64,000 bases of DNA from Kumtagia sp963829135. Lineage in GTDB: Bacteria > Pseudomonadota > Alphaproteobacteria > Rhizobiales > Rhizobiaceae. The position numbers and the translations under genes are program-made. Below the pieces are notes generated by a model, which saw nothing but the letters and a program-made list of their open reading frames with translations, did not search any database and was not told where the DNA came from. Positions 1-9,939 of the stretch are shown in pieces (position 1 is the stretch's first letter; every line of letters starts with the position of its first letter). The stretch is from assembly GCA_963829135.1 (NCBI GenBank), contig CAWHHO010000003.1, forward strand, positions 515,441 through 579,440. Reading direction: 5' to 3'.

Positions 1-1
1 G

Positions 2-436
2 GTTCGCGCCTGGACGCTTCTCAAAGAGCTTGCAGCGCGCGTTCCGTCGGTTCGCGAGCCGATAGCTTCGCTTTCAGGCGGGCAAAGGCAGACCGTGGCG
101 ATTGCACGGTCGCTACTGCTGAGCCCGAAGATCATCATGCTGGACGAGCCGACAGCAGCGCTCGGCGTGGCTCAAACCGCGGAAGTGCTCAACCTCATCG
201 AGCGCGTTCGAGAGCGTGGCCTTGGCGTCATCGTCATCAGTCACAACATGGAAGACGTGCGCGCGGTCGCCGACCGCATTGTTGTCCTGCGCCTCGGCCG
301 CAACAACGGCATCTTCACCCCGAACACTTCAAACCATGACCTGGTCGCAGCCATAACCGGCGCGACCGAAAATTCCGTTTCGCGACGGCAGATCCGAAAA
401 TCCGAGCAAGATCAGGTCCTGGAGCAACGTCCATGA
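2..436 (+). CDS. Sugar ABC transporter ATP-binding protein (3' part)
   Basis: The window opens inside this gene; frame 2 is open from the first codon. The fragment holds the ABC signature LSGGQ, a Walker B segment ending LDEPTAAL and an H-loop histidine in VISHNM, so it is the C-terminal half of an ABC ATPase. The tail after the H-loop resembles the single-domain sugar ATPases of the FrcA type rather than two-domain RbsA proteins. Its stop overlaps the permease start (ATGA at 433-436), which implies translational coupling. With the dehydrogenase and kinase downstream it most likely powers ribitol import; the substrate is inferred from context. The N-terminus and the binding protein lie outside the window. 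Confidence 0.9.
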   Translation, partial: VRAWTLLKELAARVPSVREPIASLSGGQRQTVAIARSLLLSPKIIMLDEPTAALGVAQTAEVLNLIERVRERGLGVIVISHNMEDVRAVADRIVVLRLGRNNGIFTPNTSNHDLVAAITGATENSVSRRQIRKSEQDQVLEQRP

Positions 437-1683
437 GCAAGACAGAGGATGCAGGTCCCCCGGCTCTCGATCGCGGCGACGCGCGCATGCGCCACCAGGA
501 GGGAATGGTGGATGCCTTCTGGAGTTTCGTGGAGCGGGTGCGTTCCGGCGATCTGGGCATGCTTCCTGTGGTGGTCGGGCTGGTCCTCATTTCGATTGTA
601 TTTTCAAGCCTCAATCCAATCTTTCTGGCACCGAACAATCTGGTCAATCTGCTTTTCGATTGTGCGACAGTCGGTGTCATATCGTTGGGCATTGTCTGCG
701 TTCTGATGCTTGGCGAGATAGATCTTTCCGTGGGCTCAATGAGCGGCTTCGCGTCGGCGCTGGTTGGCGTGCTGTGGGTTAACAGCGGCTGGCCGGTGGC
801 TGGCGCCATTCTTGTTGCGATTGCAGCCGGCATGGCGGTCGGCGCCATCTACGCCTTCCTCTACAATCGGCTGGGCATGCCAAGCTTTATTGTCTCGCTT
901 TCCGGGCTGCTCGCGATCCTGGGCATGCAGCTCTATATCCTGGGACCGACGGGTTCGATCAACCTGCCTTATGCTTCGCCACTGGTCTCGTTCGGCCAGA
1001 TTTTCGTCATGCCAGCGTGGTTATCGCATGCGCTGGCCTTATTGCCGGGACTTGTCCTGATAATATCCGGCGTTTCGATCATGCGCCGTCGCCGTGCCGC
1101 AGGTCTGACCGCCGCGCCGATGACCTTCCTGGTGATCAAGGCCCTGTCCTTGACTGCGCTTTTGGAGGTTGGCGTGTATTACCTCAATCTTGGACGCGGC
1201 GTGCCGTGGATGTTCGGCTTTTTCGTGCTTCTTGTGTTGGTCCTCAACTACGCTCTCACAAGGACCCAATGGGGCCGGTCAATGTTTGCCGTGGGCGGAA
1301 ACCGCGAGGCCGCGCGTCGGTCGGGCATCAATGTCAGGCTCATCTACACGTCGGCTTTCGTGCTTTGCTCGACGCTTGCAGCGATCGGCGGCGTCCTATC
1401 GGCATCAAGGCTTGCAACATCCAGCCAACAGGCTGGCACCGGCGACGTTAACCTGAACGCTATCGCGGCGGCTGTTATCGGCGGAACCAGCCTGTTCGGC
1501 GGACGCGGCAGTGCCTATTCGGCGCTTCTGGGCATAATCGTCATTCAGGCGATCTCCAATGGTTTGACCTTGCTCAACCTGTCGTCATCGCTTCGCTACA
1601 TGATCACCGGCGGCGTGCTCGCCATCGCCGTGATCGTCGATTCGCTGGCCCGTCGTTCCCGCGTCAGCCACGGCCGCGCTTAA
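433..1683 (+). CDS. Sugar ABC transporter permease
   Basis: A 416-residue inner-membrane protein of the XylH/RbsC type with about ten hydrophobic segments. The motif GEIDLSVGSMSG near residues 95-106 and the C-terminal ANAVIGGTSLFGG-like stretch (here AAVIGGTSLFGGRG) are typical of the branched permeases of sugar importers. It should form the membrane channel with the ATPase whose stop codon it overlaps. The following gene starts 24 bases later behind an AGGAG ribosome site, so all four genes probably form one operon. Ribitol is the most likely substrate given the neighbouring ribitol 2-dehydrogenase. This is an inference, because permease sequence alone does not fix specificity. Confidence 0.92.
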   Translation: MSKTEDAGPPALDRGDARMRHQEGMVDAFWSFVERVRSGDLGMLPVVVGLVLISIVFSSLNPIFLAPNNLVNLLFDCATVGVISLGIVCVLMLGEIDLSVGSMSGFASALVGVLWVNSGWPVAGAILVAIAAGMAVGAIYAFLYNRLGMPSFIVSLSGLLAILGMQLYILGPTGSINLPYASPLVSFGQIFVMPAWLSHALALLPGLVLIISGVSIMRRRRAAGLTAAPMTFLVIKALSLTALLEVGVYYLNLGRGVPWMFGFFVLLVLVLNYALTRTQWGRSMFAVGGNREAARRSGINVRLIYTSAFVLCSTLAAIGGVLSASRLATSSQQAGTGDVNLNAIAAAVIGGTSLFGGRGSAYSALLGIIVIQAISNGLTLLNLSSSLRYMITGGVLAIAVIVDSLARRSRVSHGRA

Positions 1684-1707
1684 CCCACTTGCCTAGGAGT
1701 ATCCGGA

Positions 1708-2436
1708 ATGTCTGAGACCATCGAAGGTAAAGTCGCTGCCGTCACGGGCGCGGCGTCCGGAATTGGCCTTGAATGCGCTCGGCACCTGCTGGCCGCAGGA
1801 GCGAAGGTGGTGCTGATCGATCGCGCTGAGGACCGGCTCCACGAGTTATGCCGGGAACTGGGCAATAGAGCCTTTCCGCTGGTGGTTGATCTGCTTGACG
1901 GCGCGCAGGTCTCAGGAATGCTGCCACGCATCACCGAGATCGCGGGAGGCCTTGACATTTTTCACGCAAACGCCGGCGCCTACGTGGGAGGGGCCGTCGC
2001 TGATGGCAATCCAGACGTGTGGGACAAAGTCCTCAACCTGAATGTGAATGCGGCGTTTCGCTGCGCCCACGCCGTCTTGCCGTATATGATTGCGCAGAAG
2101 TCGGGCGACATCGTCTTCACCAGTTCGATTGCGGGTGTGGTGCCTGTTGTCTGGGAGCCAATCTACACCGCCTCGAAATTCGCCGTGCAGGCGTTTGTAC
2201 ATTCGACCCGGCGCCAGGTGGCCCAACACGGCGTCCGCGTGGGTGCCGTGCTTCCGGGGCCGGTCGTGACGGCGCTTCTCGACGATTGGCCAAAGGCCAA
2301 GATGGATGAGGCGCTGGCCAATGGCAGCCTGATGCAGCCGAAGGAGGTGGCCGAGTGTGTGCTTTTCATGCTCACGCGCCCACGCAACGTCGTCGTTCGA
2401 GACCTCGTGATCCTTCCCAATAGCGTCGATCTGTGA
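1708..2436 (+). CDS. rbtD: Ribitol 2-dehydrogenase (SDR family)
   Basis: A 242-residue classical short-chain dehydrogenase. The NAD-binding motif TGAASGIG is at residues 13-20 and the catalytic pair Y153 and K157 lies in YTASK. Long stretches, such as the region around DIFHANAGAY, the WEPIYTASKFAVQAF segment and the C-terminal LPNSVDL, agree closely with the ribitol 2-dehydrogenase of Klebsiella as I recall it. The enzyme oxidises ribitol to D-ribulose with NAD+. An AGGAG site lies upstream of the ATG, and the FGGY kinase begins seven bases after its stop. That arrangement fits ribitol to ribulose to ribulose 5-phosphate. No regulator of the operon is visible in the window. Confidence 0.9.
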   Translation: MSETIEGKVAAVTGAASGIGLECARHLLAAGAKVVLIDRAEDRLHELCRELGNRAFPLVVDLLDGAQVSGMLPRITEIAGGLDIFHANAGAYVGGAVADGNPDVWDKVLNLNVNAAFRCAHAVLPYMIAQKSGDIVFTSSIAGVVPVVWEPIYTASKFAVQAFVHSTRRQVAQHGVRVGAVLPGPVVTALLDDWPKAKMDEALANGSLMQPKEVAECVLFMLTRPRNVVVRDLVILPNSVDL

Positions 2437-2443
2437 GCGCGGC

Positions 2444-4054
2444 ATGCCCAGCTATTTTGTAGGCATCGATGTAGGAACAGGTAGCGCGCGGGCGGGCGTA
2501 TTTGACGAGTCAGGCGAGATGCTTGGCTCGGCGAAAGCCGACATCAGCCTCTGGCGCGAAACAGGCGACATTGCCGAGCAATCCAGCAACGAAATTTGGC
2601 GATCGGTTTGCAGCTGCGTCCGCAGCGCGGTTGCAGCGGCCAACATTCCGGCGAAATCGGTGGCAGGAATCGGCTTTGACGCGACCTGCTCATTGGTGGT
2701 GGTCGGCAAGAACGGCGCGCCGATTGCCATCGGACATTCTGGAGATGAAGAACGCAATGTCATTGTGTGGATGGATCACCGCGCCACGGACCAGGCCAAG
2801 CGCATCAATGCCACCGGCGCGTCGGTGTTGCGCTATGTCGGCGGCACCATTTCGCCCGAGATGGAGACGCCGAAGCTGCTTTGGCTGGCCGAAAACCTGC
2901 CGAGAGCCTTCGAATCTGCGTGGCAGTTTTTCGATCTGACCGATTTCCTGACCTGGCGATGCACCGGCAGCCTCGCGCGCTCCACATGTACCGTAACCTG
3001 CAAATGGACCTACCTTGCGCATGAGCAGCGCTGGGATGACGCTTATTTCCGTACCATCGGCCTCGGTTCTCTGGCCGACGAAGGCTTCGAGCGCATCGGG
3101 ACGCAGATCGTCCCGGGCGGAACGGCACTTGCAACTGGCCTGACCGCTGCGGCCGCAACAGAGCTTGGGCTGCAGCAGGGAACGCCGGTCGGGGCCGGCA
3201 TGATCGATGCGCATGCCGGAGGCATTGGCACGGTTGGTGCGCGCGGCGGACCCGGGACTGTGCTGAACCGCATGGCGTATGTGTTCGGGACATCCGCCTG
3301 CTCGATGACGACAACCGCGAAACCGGCATTCGTCCCAGGCGTCTGGGGGCCATACTTCTCGGCAATGGTCCCGGGACTGTGGCTCAACGAGGGAGGCCAG
3401 TCCGCCGCTGGCGCAGCTATGGACCAGTTGGTACGGATGCACCCGGCGGCGCCAGAAGCTTCGAGGCTGGCGGGCGAGCAGGCCCTAAGTCTTGGAGCGT
3501 GGTTGGTCGAACGGGCGAACGCGCTTGGCGGCGCTGCCGCGGTGGAGCGTCTTGTGGGCGATCTGCACGTAGTACCGGAATTCCTTGGCAATCGTGCACC
3601 GTTTGCGGATCCCGATGCCAAGGCGCTGATAGCAGGCGTCGCTCTGGACAGCAGTTTGGAGAGCCTGGTCGGTCTCTATCTCGCCGGTTTGTGCGGATTA
3701 GGATACGGAGTGCGGCAAATCATCGATGCTCAGCGCAGTGCCGGCATCGTAACCGATATGATCATCATCAGCGGCGGCGCTGGTCAAAGTGCGCTCGTCA
3801 GGCAGATGTTGGCTGACACCACCGGAATAACTGTAGCTGCTTCAACCTCGGAAGAACCCGTGCTGCTCGGCTCAGCCATTCTAGGGGCGGTAGCCAGTGG
3901 CGCACACCCGGACATACAGACCGCAATGCAGCGCATGTCGTCGATCGGCAGCCAATACTTGCCCAGCGACGGCCCGCGCAAATGGCACGCCAACAGGTTT
4001 ACCGCGTTCAAGCTTTTGCAGGAGACAGGTCGAAGAATCCGATCAACGACGTGA
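2444..4054 (+). CDS. FGGY-family pentulose kinase, probable D-ribulokinase
   Basis: A 536-residue sugar kinase. The N-terminal phosphate-binding motif is GIDVGTGSARAGVFD, a substrate-loop aspartate lies in WMDHRA near residue 108, and the C-terminal FGGY adenosine segment is SGGAGQSALVRQML. The length and the GGTISPEMETPKLLWL segment match the pentulose-kinase branch (ribulose/ribitol kinases) rather than xylulokinase or glycerol kinase. Lying seven bases after ribitol dehydrogenase, it probably phosphorylates D-ribulose to D-ribulose 5-phosphate for the pentose phosphate pathway. Confidence is high for the family, moderate for the exact substrate. It is the last gene of the operon and faces the convergent CocE-type hydrolase gene. 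Confidence 0.88.
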   Translation: MPSYFVGIDVGTGSARAGVFDESGEMLGSAKADISLWRETGDIAEQSSNEIWRSVCSCVRSAVAAANIPAKSVAGIGFDATCSLVVVGKNGAPIAIGHSGDEERNVIVWMDHRATDQAKRINATGASVLRYVGGTISPEMETPKLLWLAENLPRAFESAWQFFDLTDFLTWRCTGSLARSTCTVTCKWTYLAHEQRWDDAYFRTIGLGSLADEGFERIGTQIVPGGTALATGLTAAAATELGLQQGTPVGAGMIDAHAGGIGTVGARGGPGTVLNRMAYVFGTSACSMTTTAKPAFVPGVWGPYFSAMVPGLWLNEGGQSAAGAAMDQLVRMHPAAPEASRLAGEQALSLGAWLVERANALGGAAAVERLVGDLHVVPEFLGNRAPFADPDAKALIAGVALDSSLESLVGLYLAGLCGLGYGVRQIIDAQRSAGIVTDMIIISGGAGQSALVRQMLADTTGITVAASTSEEPVLLGSAILGAVASGAHPDIQTAMQRMSSIGSQYLPSDGPRKWHANRFTAFKLLQETGRRIRSTT

Positions 4055-4164
4055 AGTCGTTCCAGCGCATCTGCGCAGTTGGGTAGGAACGCGCTCCAGC
4101 CTTGGCAGAGCTACGTCGCGACCGCTCGCTACGGTGTTTCAAAAGCACACAATGAAGCGAGCAA

Positions 4165-4179
4165 AGCGGACCGTCCGCT
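4165..4179. other. Short perfect palindrome between convergent genes
   Basis: AGCGGAC and GTCCGCT flank a single C in the 135-base gap between the kinase stop and the convergent hydrolase. It could act as a bidirectional transcription stop, but no U-rich run follows it, so this is weak. Confidence 0.3.
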
Positions 4180-4189
4180 GCTTGTGAAC

Positions 4190-6212
4190 TCAGACCAATA
4201 GCCGCGGGATGGTCCGGTTCCAGACGCGCTTCGTAACGCGGTCCTCGCCCTCGAATGCCTCCATCGAAGCGGAAATCTCGAAAGTCGTCGGCGTGCAGGT
4301 TACCTGCGTTGCGGTCTGCGTGCGGATACGCCATTCTCCGCGCGTCAGCCGCCACACAGCCTGCGTATCGGCGGATGTCGCCGAAGGGTCGCCTTCGCGG
4401 ATGCGATAATGTTCAACCGCCATCGGCCTCAAAGGCGAGGTCGATGGCAGGCAAATGATAGGAGGCCCGCTCGCGATGAACCGTTACTGTCACTTCGCCG
4501 GTCGTTGGGTCCTCGCTGATGGTGCGGTTGCGGCCTGCTAGCTTGTTGACCGTATACGGTTCGGTATCTGCCTCTTCCGGAGCCTCGAAGGGTGCGACGG
4601 CCTCGTCAAGCGGCGAGGGTGCGCGCACCGGGAGATCGAGCGTGCTGGCCGCCGTCAAGAGGGTGAGGCTCGTCAACTCCGGCGAGGGCCAGGCGATCGG
4701 CCAATGTGCGGTCGCCAGCGCAAGCCGGATGCGGTGGCCAACTGGAAACGCCTGCGCGATATCGTTGAGCACTATGCGTATCCGGTAGGATTTCCCCGGT
4801 TCAAGGATATGCGGATGTTCGTGACCATCCCGGTGGGTGAGATTGAGCAAGCCATATGTCACCAACGTTGACGAACCGTCCGGCGCGACATCTTCGAGTC
4901 TTGCGGCGACCATGGCGGACGGTTTGTCCGACGCTATGTCGAGCGTGACGACCGGCGCGCCGAAAATCTCGACGCGTTCCGTCAAAGGTTCCGTATCGAA
5001 GCAGATCGAGCGCCCATCATCGGGTCGTTGATCGGCGGGCAGCTCGCCGGCGAGGCCATACGGGCACCACTCGCCAAAAGTTATTCCGGTTGCCAGGCTG
5101 GATGCGATGATCAGTGTTTCCGGCGCGCTGGCCTGCCGAGACAGGGACCGGCCGGATAGATGGAGTGTCGCAGTCTGTCGCGTCTTCGGCGGCCAAGCGG
5201 TCTCCGCGATCCAGCGGCCCGGCCGCTCCGGGTATGTTGTCGCTGGCCTGACGCTTTCCTGCATCCAGGCGCGCAGGGTTGGCTCCTCCATGATGCCCGT
5301 GTCGATGCCTTTCAGCCAATGATCCCACCAGCGGATGACTTCCTGAAGGAAACCGATCTGCGGACCGGGTTGCGCCGCGTTTGGATAGGCATGCGCCCAT
5401 GGTCCGATCAGTCCCTTCCTGGGTCCGGGCAAATTCGCCACCAGGCGCGGAATGGCATTGGAATAGCCGTCGGCCCAGCCGCCGACCGCGTAGACGGCAG
5501 CCGTGATGCTGGAATAGTCCTCGCACACCGAGCCCTGTTTCCAATAGCCGTCCCGGTGCTGATGTTCGATCCACGTCGCTGCCATCAGCGGGTTGTTTTC
5601 AAGCCGTTGCAGCCACATATCGCGCCATCGTTCGCCAACCACCTCGGGATCAGGCGGCTGCGCCCCAAACGCGAACATCGTCGAAGCCCAGGCGATCGAA
5701 TTGTTGAGCAAACAGCCGCCCATGAAATGGCAATCGTCGGCGTAGCGGTCGTCAGTCGAGCAGGTGGTGACGATCGCCTTGAGCGCTGGAGGCCGGTGGC
5801 TCGCGACCTGCAGCGCGTTGAAGCCACCCCACGAAATTCCGATCATCCCGACCGTTCCGCTGCACCAGGGCTGAGCGGCGAGCCACGCGATCACCTCGAT
5901 GGCGTCGGCCTGTTCCTGGGGGAGATACTCATCGTGCAGGATGCCGTCGGAATCGCCGGTGCCCCGCATGTCGACCCGCACTGCAGCATAGCCGTGGCCA
6001 GCGAAATACGCATGCATCTGGCGGTCACGCAGAACCGTGCCATCGCGGCGGCGATAGGGCAGATATTCAAGGATCGCTGGGACGCGATCGGCCTCGGCGT
6101 CTTCCGGTAGCCAGATCGTCGCCGCAAGGCGAGTGCCGTCTGACAAAGTGATCCACGCAGTCGGGATGGTACGCACGCGTCGCGGAAATTCCGTTCGGAC
6201 TTCGATTGGCAT
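4190..6212 (-). pseudogene. CocE/NonD family hydrolase, one frameshift near the C-terminus
   Basis: The main frame (6212 down to 4413) encodes 599 residues of an X-Pro dipeptidyl-peptidase S15 / CocE-NonD serine hydrolase. It has the nucleophile motif GISWGGF, an alpha/beta-hydrolase domain containing DMRGTGDSDG, and the C-terminal jelly-roll domain. It stops just after FEADGG. The family C-terminus (EHYRIREGDP onward) continues in another frame to 4190, and the total length of 2023 bases is one base more than a multiple of three. A single-base insertion near 4413-4432 therefore splits the gene; sequencing error is as likely as mutation. Relatives cleave esters or amides such as cocaine, acyl-amino acids or glutaryl-beta-lactams. 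Divergent transcription from the peptide transporter operon suggests a role on an imported amide. Confidence 0.85.
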
Positions 6213-6484
6213 TGGTAATGCTGGTGCTCCCTGAAGCGAGTCGCAGCTTCATTAAACTGGCGTCGAATGCAAGGCGACGACAAGTTGCTTCCGTGGGACA
6301 AGCGAAATCGCGCTGGAATTGAAATGTCATGCCTCCATCTGCCGATTTGTCACAATTTCTTGCTTCGGCCTCGTGCCGCTTGTCCTTATTCGTCTCTTGT
6401 GAACGGAATGGGCTGTTCCTAGGCTGTGCCCTTAACAGGCGTTTGAATCGCCTCGATGGGCAATGAATCTTGAAAGGACGCAAT
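6213..6484. promoter_or_regulatory. Divergent intergenic region of hydrolase and transporter operon
   Basis: A 272-base gap between the divergent CocE-type hydrolase and the binding-protein gene must hold both promoters. I see no clear operator palindrome. The transporter's ribosome site GAAAGGA lies at 6472-6478. Confidence 0.4.
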
Positions 6485-8095
6485 ATGGGCTACGAATTGA
6501 CACGAAGGGGGTTTCTGGCGGGAACAGCGGCCGCAGGCGTTACCGTTTTAGGGCAGCCTTGGTCGAATGTCGTCCATGCAGCCGATGGACGCGTGATCGT
6601 TCGTACCGATCAGGACCTCAAAATCCTCGATCCGGCCTACCGAACCGGTCCGGTGGACGTCAACGTCATCCTGGCTGTGAACCAGGGCCTGGTGAAGTTC
6701 AAGCCAGGGTCGACCGAATGGGAAAATGATGCTGCCGAGGAGATCAAGCAGGTCAGCGACACGCTAATCGAGTTCACGCTGAAAAAGGGACTTAAGTTTT
6801 CCGGCGGCTATGGCGATCTGACTGCCGAGGACGTGAAATTTTCATTCGAGCGCTTTATCAAACCGGATGCCAGCGGCAAGAAAGTAGATTACGCGGATGA
6901 TTGGGCAGCACTCGACAATGTCGAGGTAACGGGTCCGCTGACCGGCAAGATCCATCTGAAAAATCCGTCCCCCGCGGTGTGGCTCATTGCACTGGCCGAT
7001 GGTTCCGGGGCAATCATTTCCAGGAAGGCCTTTGAGGCATTGGGCGATAAGTTCAAGACTTCGATTATTGGTTCCGGCCCTTACATTTTAAAGGAATGGG
7101 TGCCGCGCGATCATTTCACACTCGTCGCCAATCCGGATTACGTTGGCGAAAAGCCCATCTTCACGGAGATCACAGGCAAGCCGATTGCCGACGACAAGAC
7201 GGCGCAGTTGGCGCTTCAGGCAGGCGAGATCGATTTCAGCCGCATCGATCCGGCTGTGGCCAAGGAGGTTGCTTCAGCTGGCCTGAAGGTCGAGAAATTG
7301 TCGGCGATCGATTATGTCTGGATCGGCCCGAACATCGAGAAGAAGCCGTTCGACGATGTCCGCGTGCGTCAGGCGATCCGCCTGGCAATCGACGTTCCGG
7401 CAATTATCGCGGCGGCCTATAACGGCTCGGTCGAGCCTGCCTATGCGCTGGAAGCGCCCGGCATTCTCGGGCATTGGGTGGATGCGCCGAAACGGGACCG
7501 CGACGTTGAGGGAGCCAAGAAGCTGCTTGACGAGGCAGGGCAGGGTAGTGGCTTCCAGACCAAGCTCACCGTGCTCAATAGCGCGGTAGCGCAGGCCACG
7601 GCCGCAATCGTCCAGGCCAATCTTGCAGAGATAGGCATCGATGTGGTTATCGACGCACTGGATGAAGGGGCGTACTGGGCCTATGGCGAGAAGGATGCCA
7701 GCAAGGATCTGGAACTCGTGCTGGTGGAGTATCGAGGCAAGTTCGATCCGGGGTTCCAGACGCAATGGTTCACCGCCGACCAGATCGGGACGTGGAACTG
7801 GCAGCGCTGGAACTCGAAGGAGTTCGACGACCTTCACAAGAAGGGCGGCATTGAAACCGACGTGAAGAAGCGCGAGCAAATCTATATCGACGCGCAAAAG
7901 CTCATGGACGATTCCGCCGCGTTCTGGTGGATCACCCACAACGCCTACACATTTGCCTTCAAGGACACACTTGCCCCCGGAATCTTGCCCAATGGCAACC
8001 AGTGGCAATACGCATCGTTCAAAGCAGGCTTGAGCGCTGGCAACGAAGTGAAATTGCAGGCGCCCGGCGGTGATCCGGGCGCTTGTGGCCGGTAG
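6485..8095 (+). CDS. ABC transporter substrate-binding protein, SBP family 5 (dipeptide type)
   Basis: About 536 residues. I chose the ATG at 6485 because GAAAGGA lies six bases upstream; an upstream TTG at 6470 falls before that site. The N-terminus has a twin-arginine motif (TRRGFLAG) followed by a hydrophobic stretch and an AxA-type cleavage region near VVHAADG, so the protein is probably exported folded by Tat. The body has family-5 features: an LDPAYRTG start, the EDVKFSFERF segment, and GSGPYIL. Such proteins bind di- or oligopeptides, nickel, opines or amide compounds in the periplasm. It heads a complete five-gene operon. The substrate is unknown. Confidence 0.9.
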   Translation: MGYELTRRGFLAGTAAAGVTVLGQPWSNVVHAADGRVIVRTDQDLKILDPAYRTGPVDVNVILAVNQGLVKFKPGSTEWENDAAEEIKQVSDTLIEFTLKKGLKFSGGYGDLTAEDVKFSFERFIKPDASGKKVDYADDWAALDNVEVTGPLTGKIHLKNPSPAVWLIALADGSGAIISRKAFEALGDKFKTSIIGSGPYILKEWVPRDHFTLVANPDYVGEKPIFTEITGKPIADDKTAQLALQAGEIDFSRIDPAVAKEVASAGLKVEKLSAIDYVWIGPNIEKKPFDDVRVRQAIRLAIDVPAIIAAAYNGSVEPAYALEAPGILGHWVDAPKRDRDVEGAKKLLDEAGQGSGFQTKLTVLNSAVAQATAAIVQANLAEIGIDVVIDALDEGAYWAYGEKDASKDLELVLVEYRGKFDPGFQTQWFTADQIGTWNWQRWNSKEFDDLHKKGGIETDVKKREQIYIDAQKLMDDSAAFWWITHNAYTFAFKDTLAPGILPNGNQWQYASFKAGLSAGNEVKLQAPGGDPGACGR

Positions 8096-8110
8096 GGCAG
8101 GGATAGCGGC

Positions 8111-9103
8111 ATGAACATTCTTGGTGGCGGTCTAGCGCGTTACGCCGCCACACGTTTCGCAACTGCTGTCCTGGTGCTCATCGGCAGTATCGCGCTTCTT
8201 TGTTCGTTGACGCTGATTGTGCCCGGCGACCCGGCAACCATCCTGCTTGGGCCGCGCGCCACGCCGGAGGCGGTCGCCATTTTCCGTGAGAAGATGGGAC
8301 TTACGCTGCCGCTCTACGAACGCGTCTTCCTGTTCTTCACGAACGCTCTGCGCGGCGACCTCGGCGTCGATGTGCTGTCAAACCGGCCGGTCGCTGAGAT
8401 GGTCATGGCCGCCTTGCCCAACACGATCCTGTTGGCTTTCTCAGCAATCGGTCTCGCTGTACTGATCGGCATTCCGATCGGCTGCTACGCTGCGGTGCGC
8501 CCCGGCAGTTGGCTCGATCAGGCGCTCGCTGTCGTCAGTGTCGGTCTGGTCGCCACACCGAGCTATGTCGTGGCGATCTTGCTCTTGTATTTTTTCTCGG
8601 TCCGGCTCGGCTGGTTTCCGGTTCTCGGCGCCGGAGAACCTGGCGACCCTCTCGATCAATTGCATCACCTCGTATTGCCCACAGTGGCGCTCGCCGTTGG
8701 TTGGATCGGCTACATCGCTCGGTTGGTGCGCTCATCGCTGCTGGAAGTGCTGAGCGAGCCCTATATCCGCACTGCGCGCGCCTATGGCCAGCCGGAGTGG
8801 CGGGTGGTGATGAAGTATGCCCTGAAACTCGCCTGTATCCCGACTGTAGCCGTCCTTGGCGTCGGGCTTGGCGAGCTGATGGGGCAGGCGGTCTTCGCCG
8901 AGGTCATCTTCAATCGGCCGGGTCTCGGCTCGTTGATCTTCGATGCGATCAAGAACCGCAATTATCCGATCGTTCAAGGTGGCGTGCTCGTGGTCGTGGC
9001 GCTGTTCGTGCTGGTCAACGTGCTGGTCGATTTCGGCTATGCGTGGCTCGACCCACGCATTCGCGAGAGCATGGGCAGGCCCCGGCGCGGGGGCGGCGCC
9101 TGA
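8111..9103 (+). CDS. ABC transporter permease, DppB type
   Basis: A 330-residue inner-membrane protein with six predicted membrane segments. Its N-terminus contains the IVPGDPATILLGPRATPEA segment characteristic of DppB/OppB permeases. The EAA-type loop follows in RTARAYGQPEWRVVMKYALK. It begins 16 bases after the binding protein and its stop overlaps the next start (TGATG at 9101-9105), so it pairs with the following DppC-type permease. The context is peptide or amide import of unknown specificity. Confidence 0.92.
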   Translation: MNILGGGLARYAATRFATAVLVLIGSIALLCSLTLIVPGDPATILLGPRATPEAVAIFREKMGLTLPLYERVFLFFTNALRGDLGVDVLSNRPVAEMVMAALPNTILLAFSAIGLAVLIGIPIGCYAAVRPGSWLDQALAVVSVGLVATPSYVVAILLLYFFSVRLGWFPVLGAGEPGDPLDQLHHLVLPTVALAVGWIGYIARLVRSSLLEVLSEPYIRTARAYGQPEWRVVMKYALKLACIPTVAVLGVGLGELMGQAVFAEVIFNRPGLGSLIFDAIKNRNYPIVQGGVLVVVALFVLVNVLVDFGYAWLDPRIRESMGRPRRGGGA

Positions 9104-9939
9104 TGCTAGACATTCTGCAACGCGTTTGGCGCAGCCCAAGCGGCAGAGTCGGACTGGTTGCCACGCTGCTCGTCGTTTTCGGCGGACTGCTGGCGCCGGT
9201 GATCGCGACGCATTTACCGAACCAGATCGACGTGCCGGCGCGGCTGACGCCGCCTTCCTCCAGCCATTGGCTAGGCGCCGACCATCTTGGCCGCGACCTC
9301 TATTCGCGCGGGCTTTACGGCACGCGGGTGGCTGTCGGTGTGGCGCTCGCGGTAACGGCAACAGCCCTGGTCCTCGGAATCTTCCTTGGCGTCGCGGCCG
9401 CCTACGCGCCTCGGCCGATCGAGAGCTTGATCCTCGCCGCGTTCGACATCATCAGCTCCTATCCGAGCCTGATCCTGGCGCTGGCCCTGGTGGCGGTGCT
9501 GGGGCCAGGGCTCATCAACATCATCATCCTGGTCACCATCGTGTTCGTGCCGCAGTTCGGGCGTGTCGCGCGCGCGCAGACGATGACCATCAAGGAGCGG
9601 CCCTTCCTGGAGGCTGAGCGCGCGCTTGGCGCGTCGGGGCCGCGCATCATGCTGTTTCATGTGCTGCCCAACATTGTCGGCCCGATCGTCGTACTGGCCA
9701 GCATGCAGATTCCCGTCGTCATCACGCTGGAGGCCGGACTGAGCTTCCTCGGAGTTGGCATACGGCCACCGCTTGCAAGCTGGGGCTCGATGCTGTTCGA
9801 CGGCTTCACGCATATCGAGCAATCGATCTGGCCCGTGCTTGTGCCGGCCGGCATGCTAACCGTGGCGACGCTCGGTTTCACTCTCTTCGGTGAAGCGCTG
9901 CGCGACGCGATCGATCCAAAATTGAGGCGCGAACCATGA
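9103..9939 (+). CDS. ABC transporter permease, DppC type
   Basis: About 278 residues. The frame stays open far upstream, but the real start is the ATG at 9103 overlapping the preceding stop, giving MLDILQRVW. The N-terminal segment with PSSSHWLGADHLGRDLYSRG is diagnostic of DppC/OppC subunits (HWLGTDxLGRD). The EAA loop RALGASGPRIMLFHVLPN and the terminal FGEALRDAIDPKL are also typical. It forms the second half of the membrane channel. Its stop overlaps the first ATPase start (ATGA at 9936-9939). Confidence 0.92.
   Translation: MLDILQRVWRSPSGRVGLVATLLVVFGGLLAPVIATHLPNQIDVPARLTPPSSSHWLGADHLGRDLYSRGLYGTRVAVGVALAVTATALVLGIFLGVAAAYAPRPIESLILAAFDIISSYPSLILALALVAVLGPGLINIIILVTIVFVPQFGRVARAQTMTIKERPFLEAERALGASGPRIMLFHVLPNIVGPIVVLASMQIPVVITLEAGLSFLGVGIRPPLASWGSMLFDGFTHIEQSIWPVLVPAGMLTVATLGFTLFGEALRDAIDPKLRREP

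Noticed and set aside
5160..6110. Long plus-strand open frame of 316 codons
   Set aside because: It lies wholly antisense to the CocE/NonD hydrolase, whose motifs are clear; it is a GC-rich shadow frame.
8509..9102. N-terminal extension of the DppC-type permease frame
   Set aside because: This part overlaps the DppB gene in another frame and has no permease similarity; ATG 9103 with stop overlap is the proper start.
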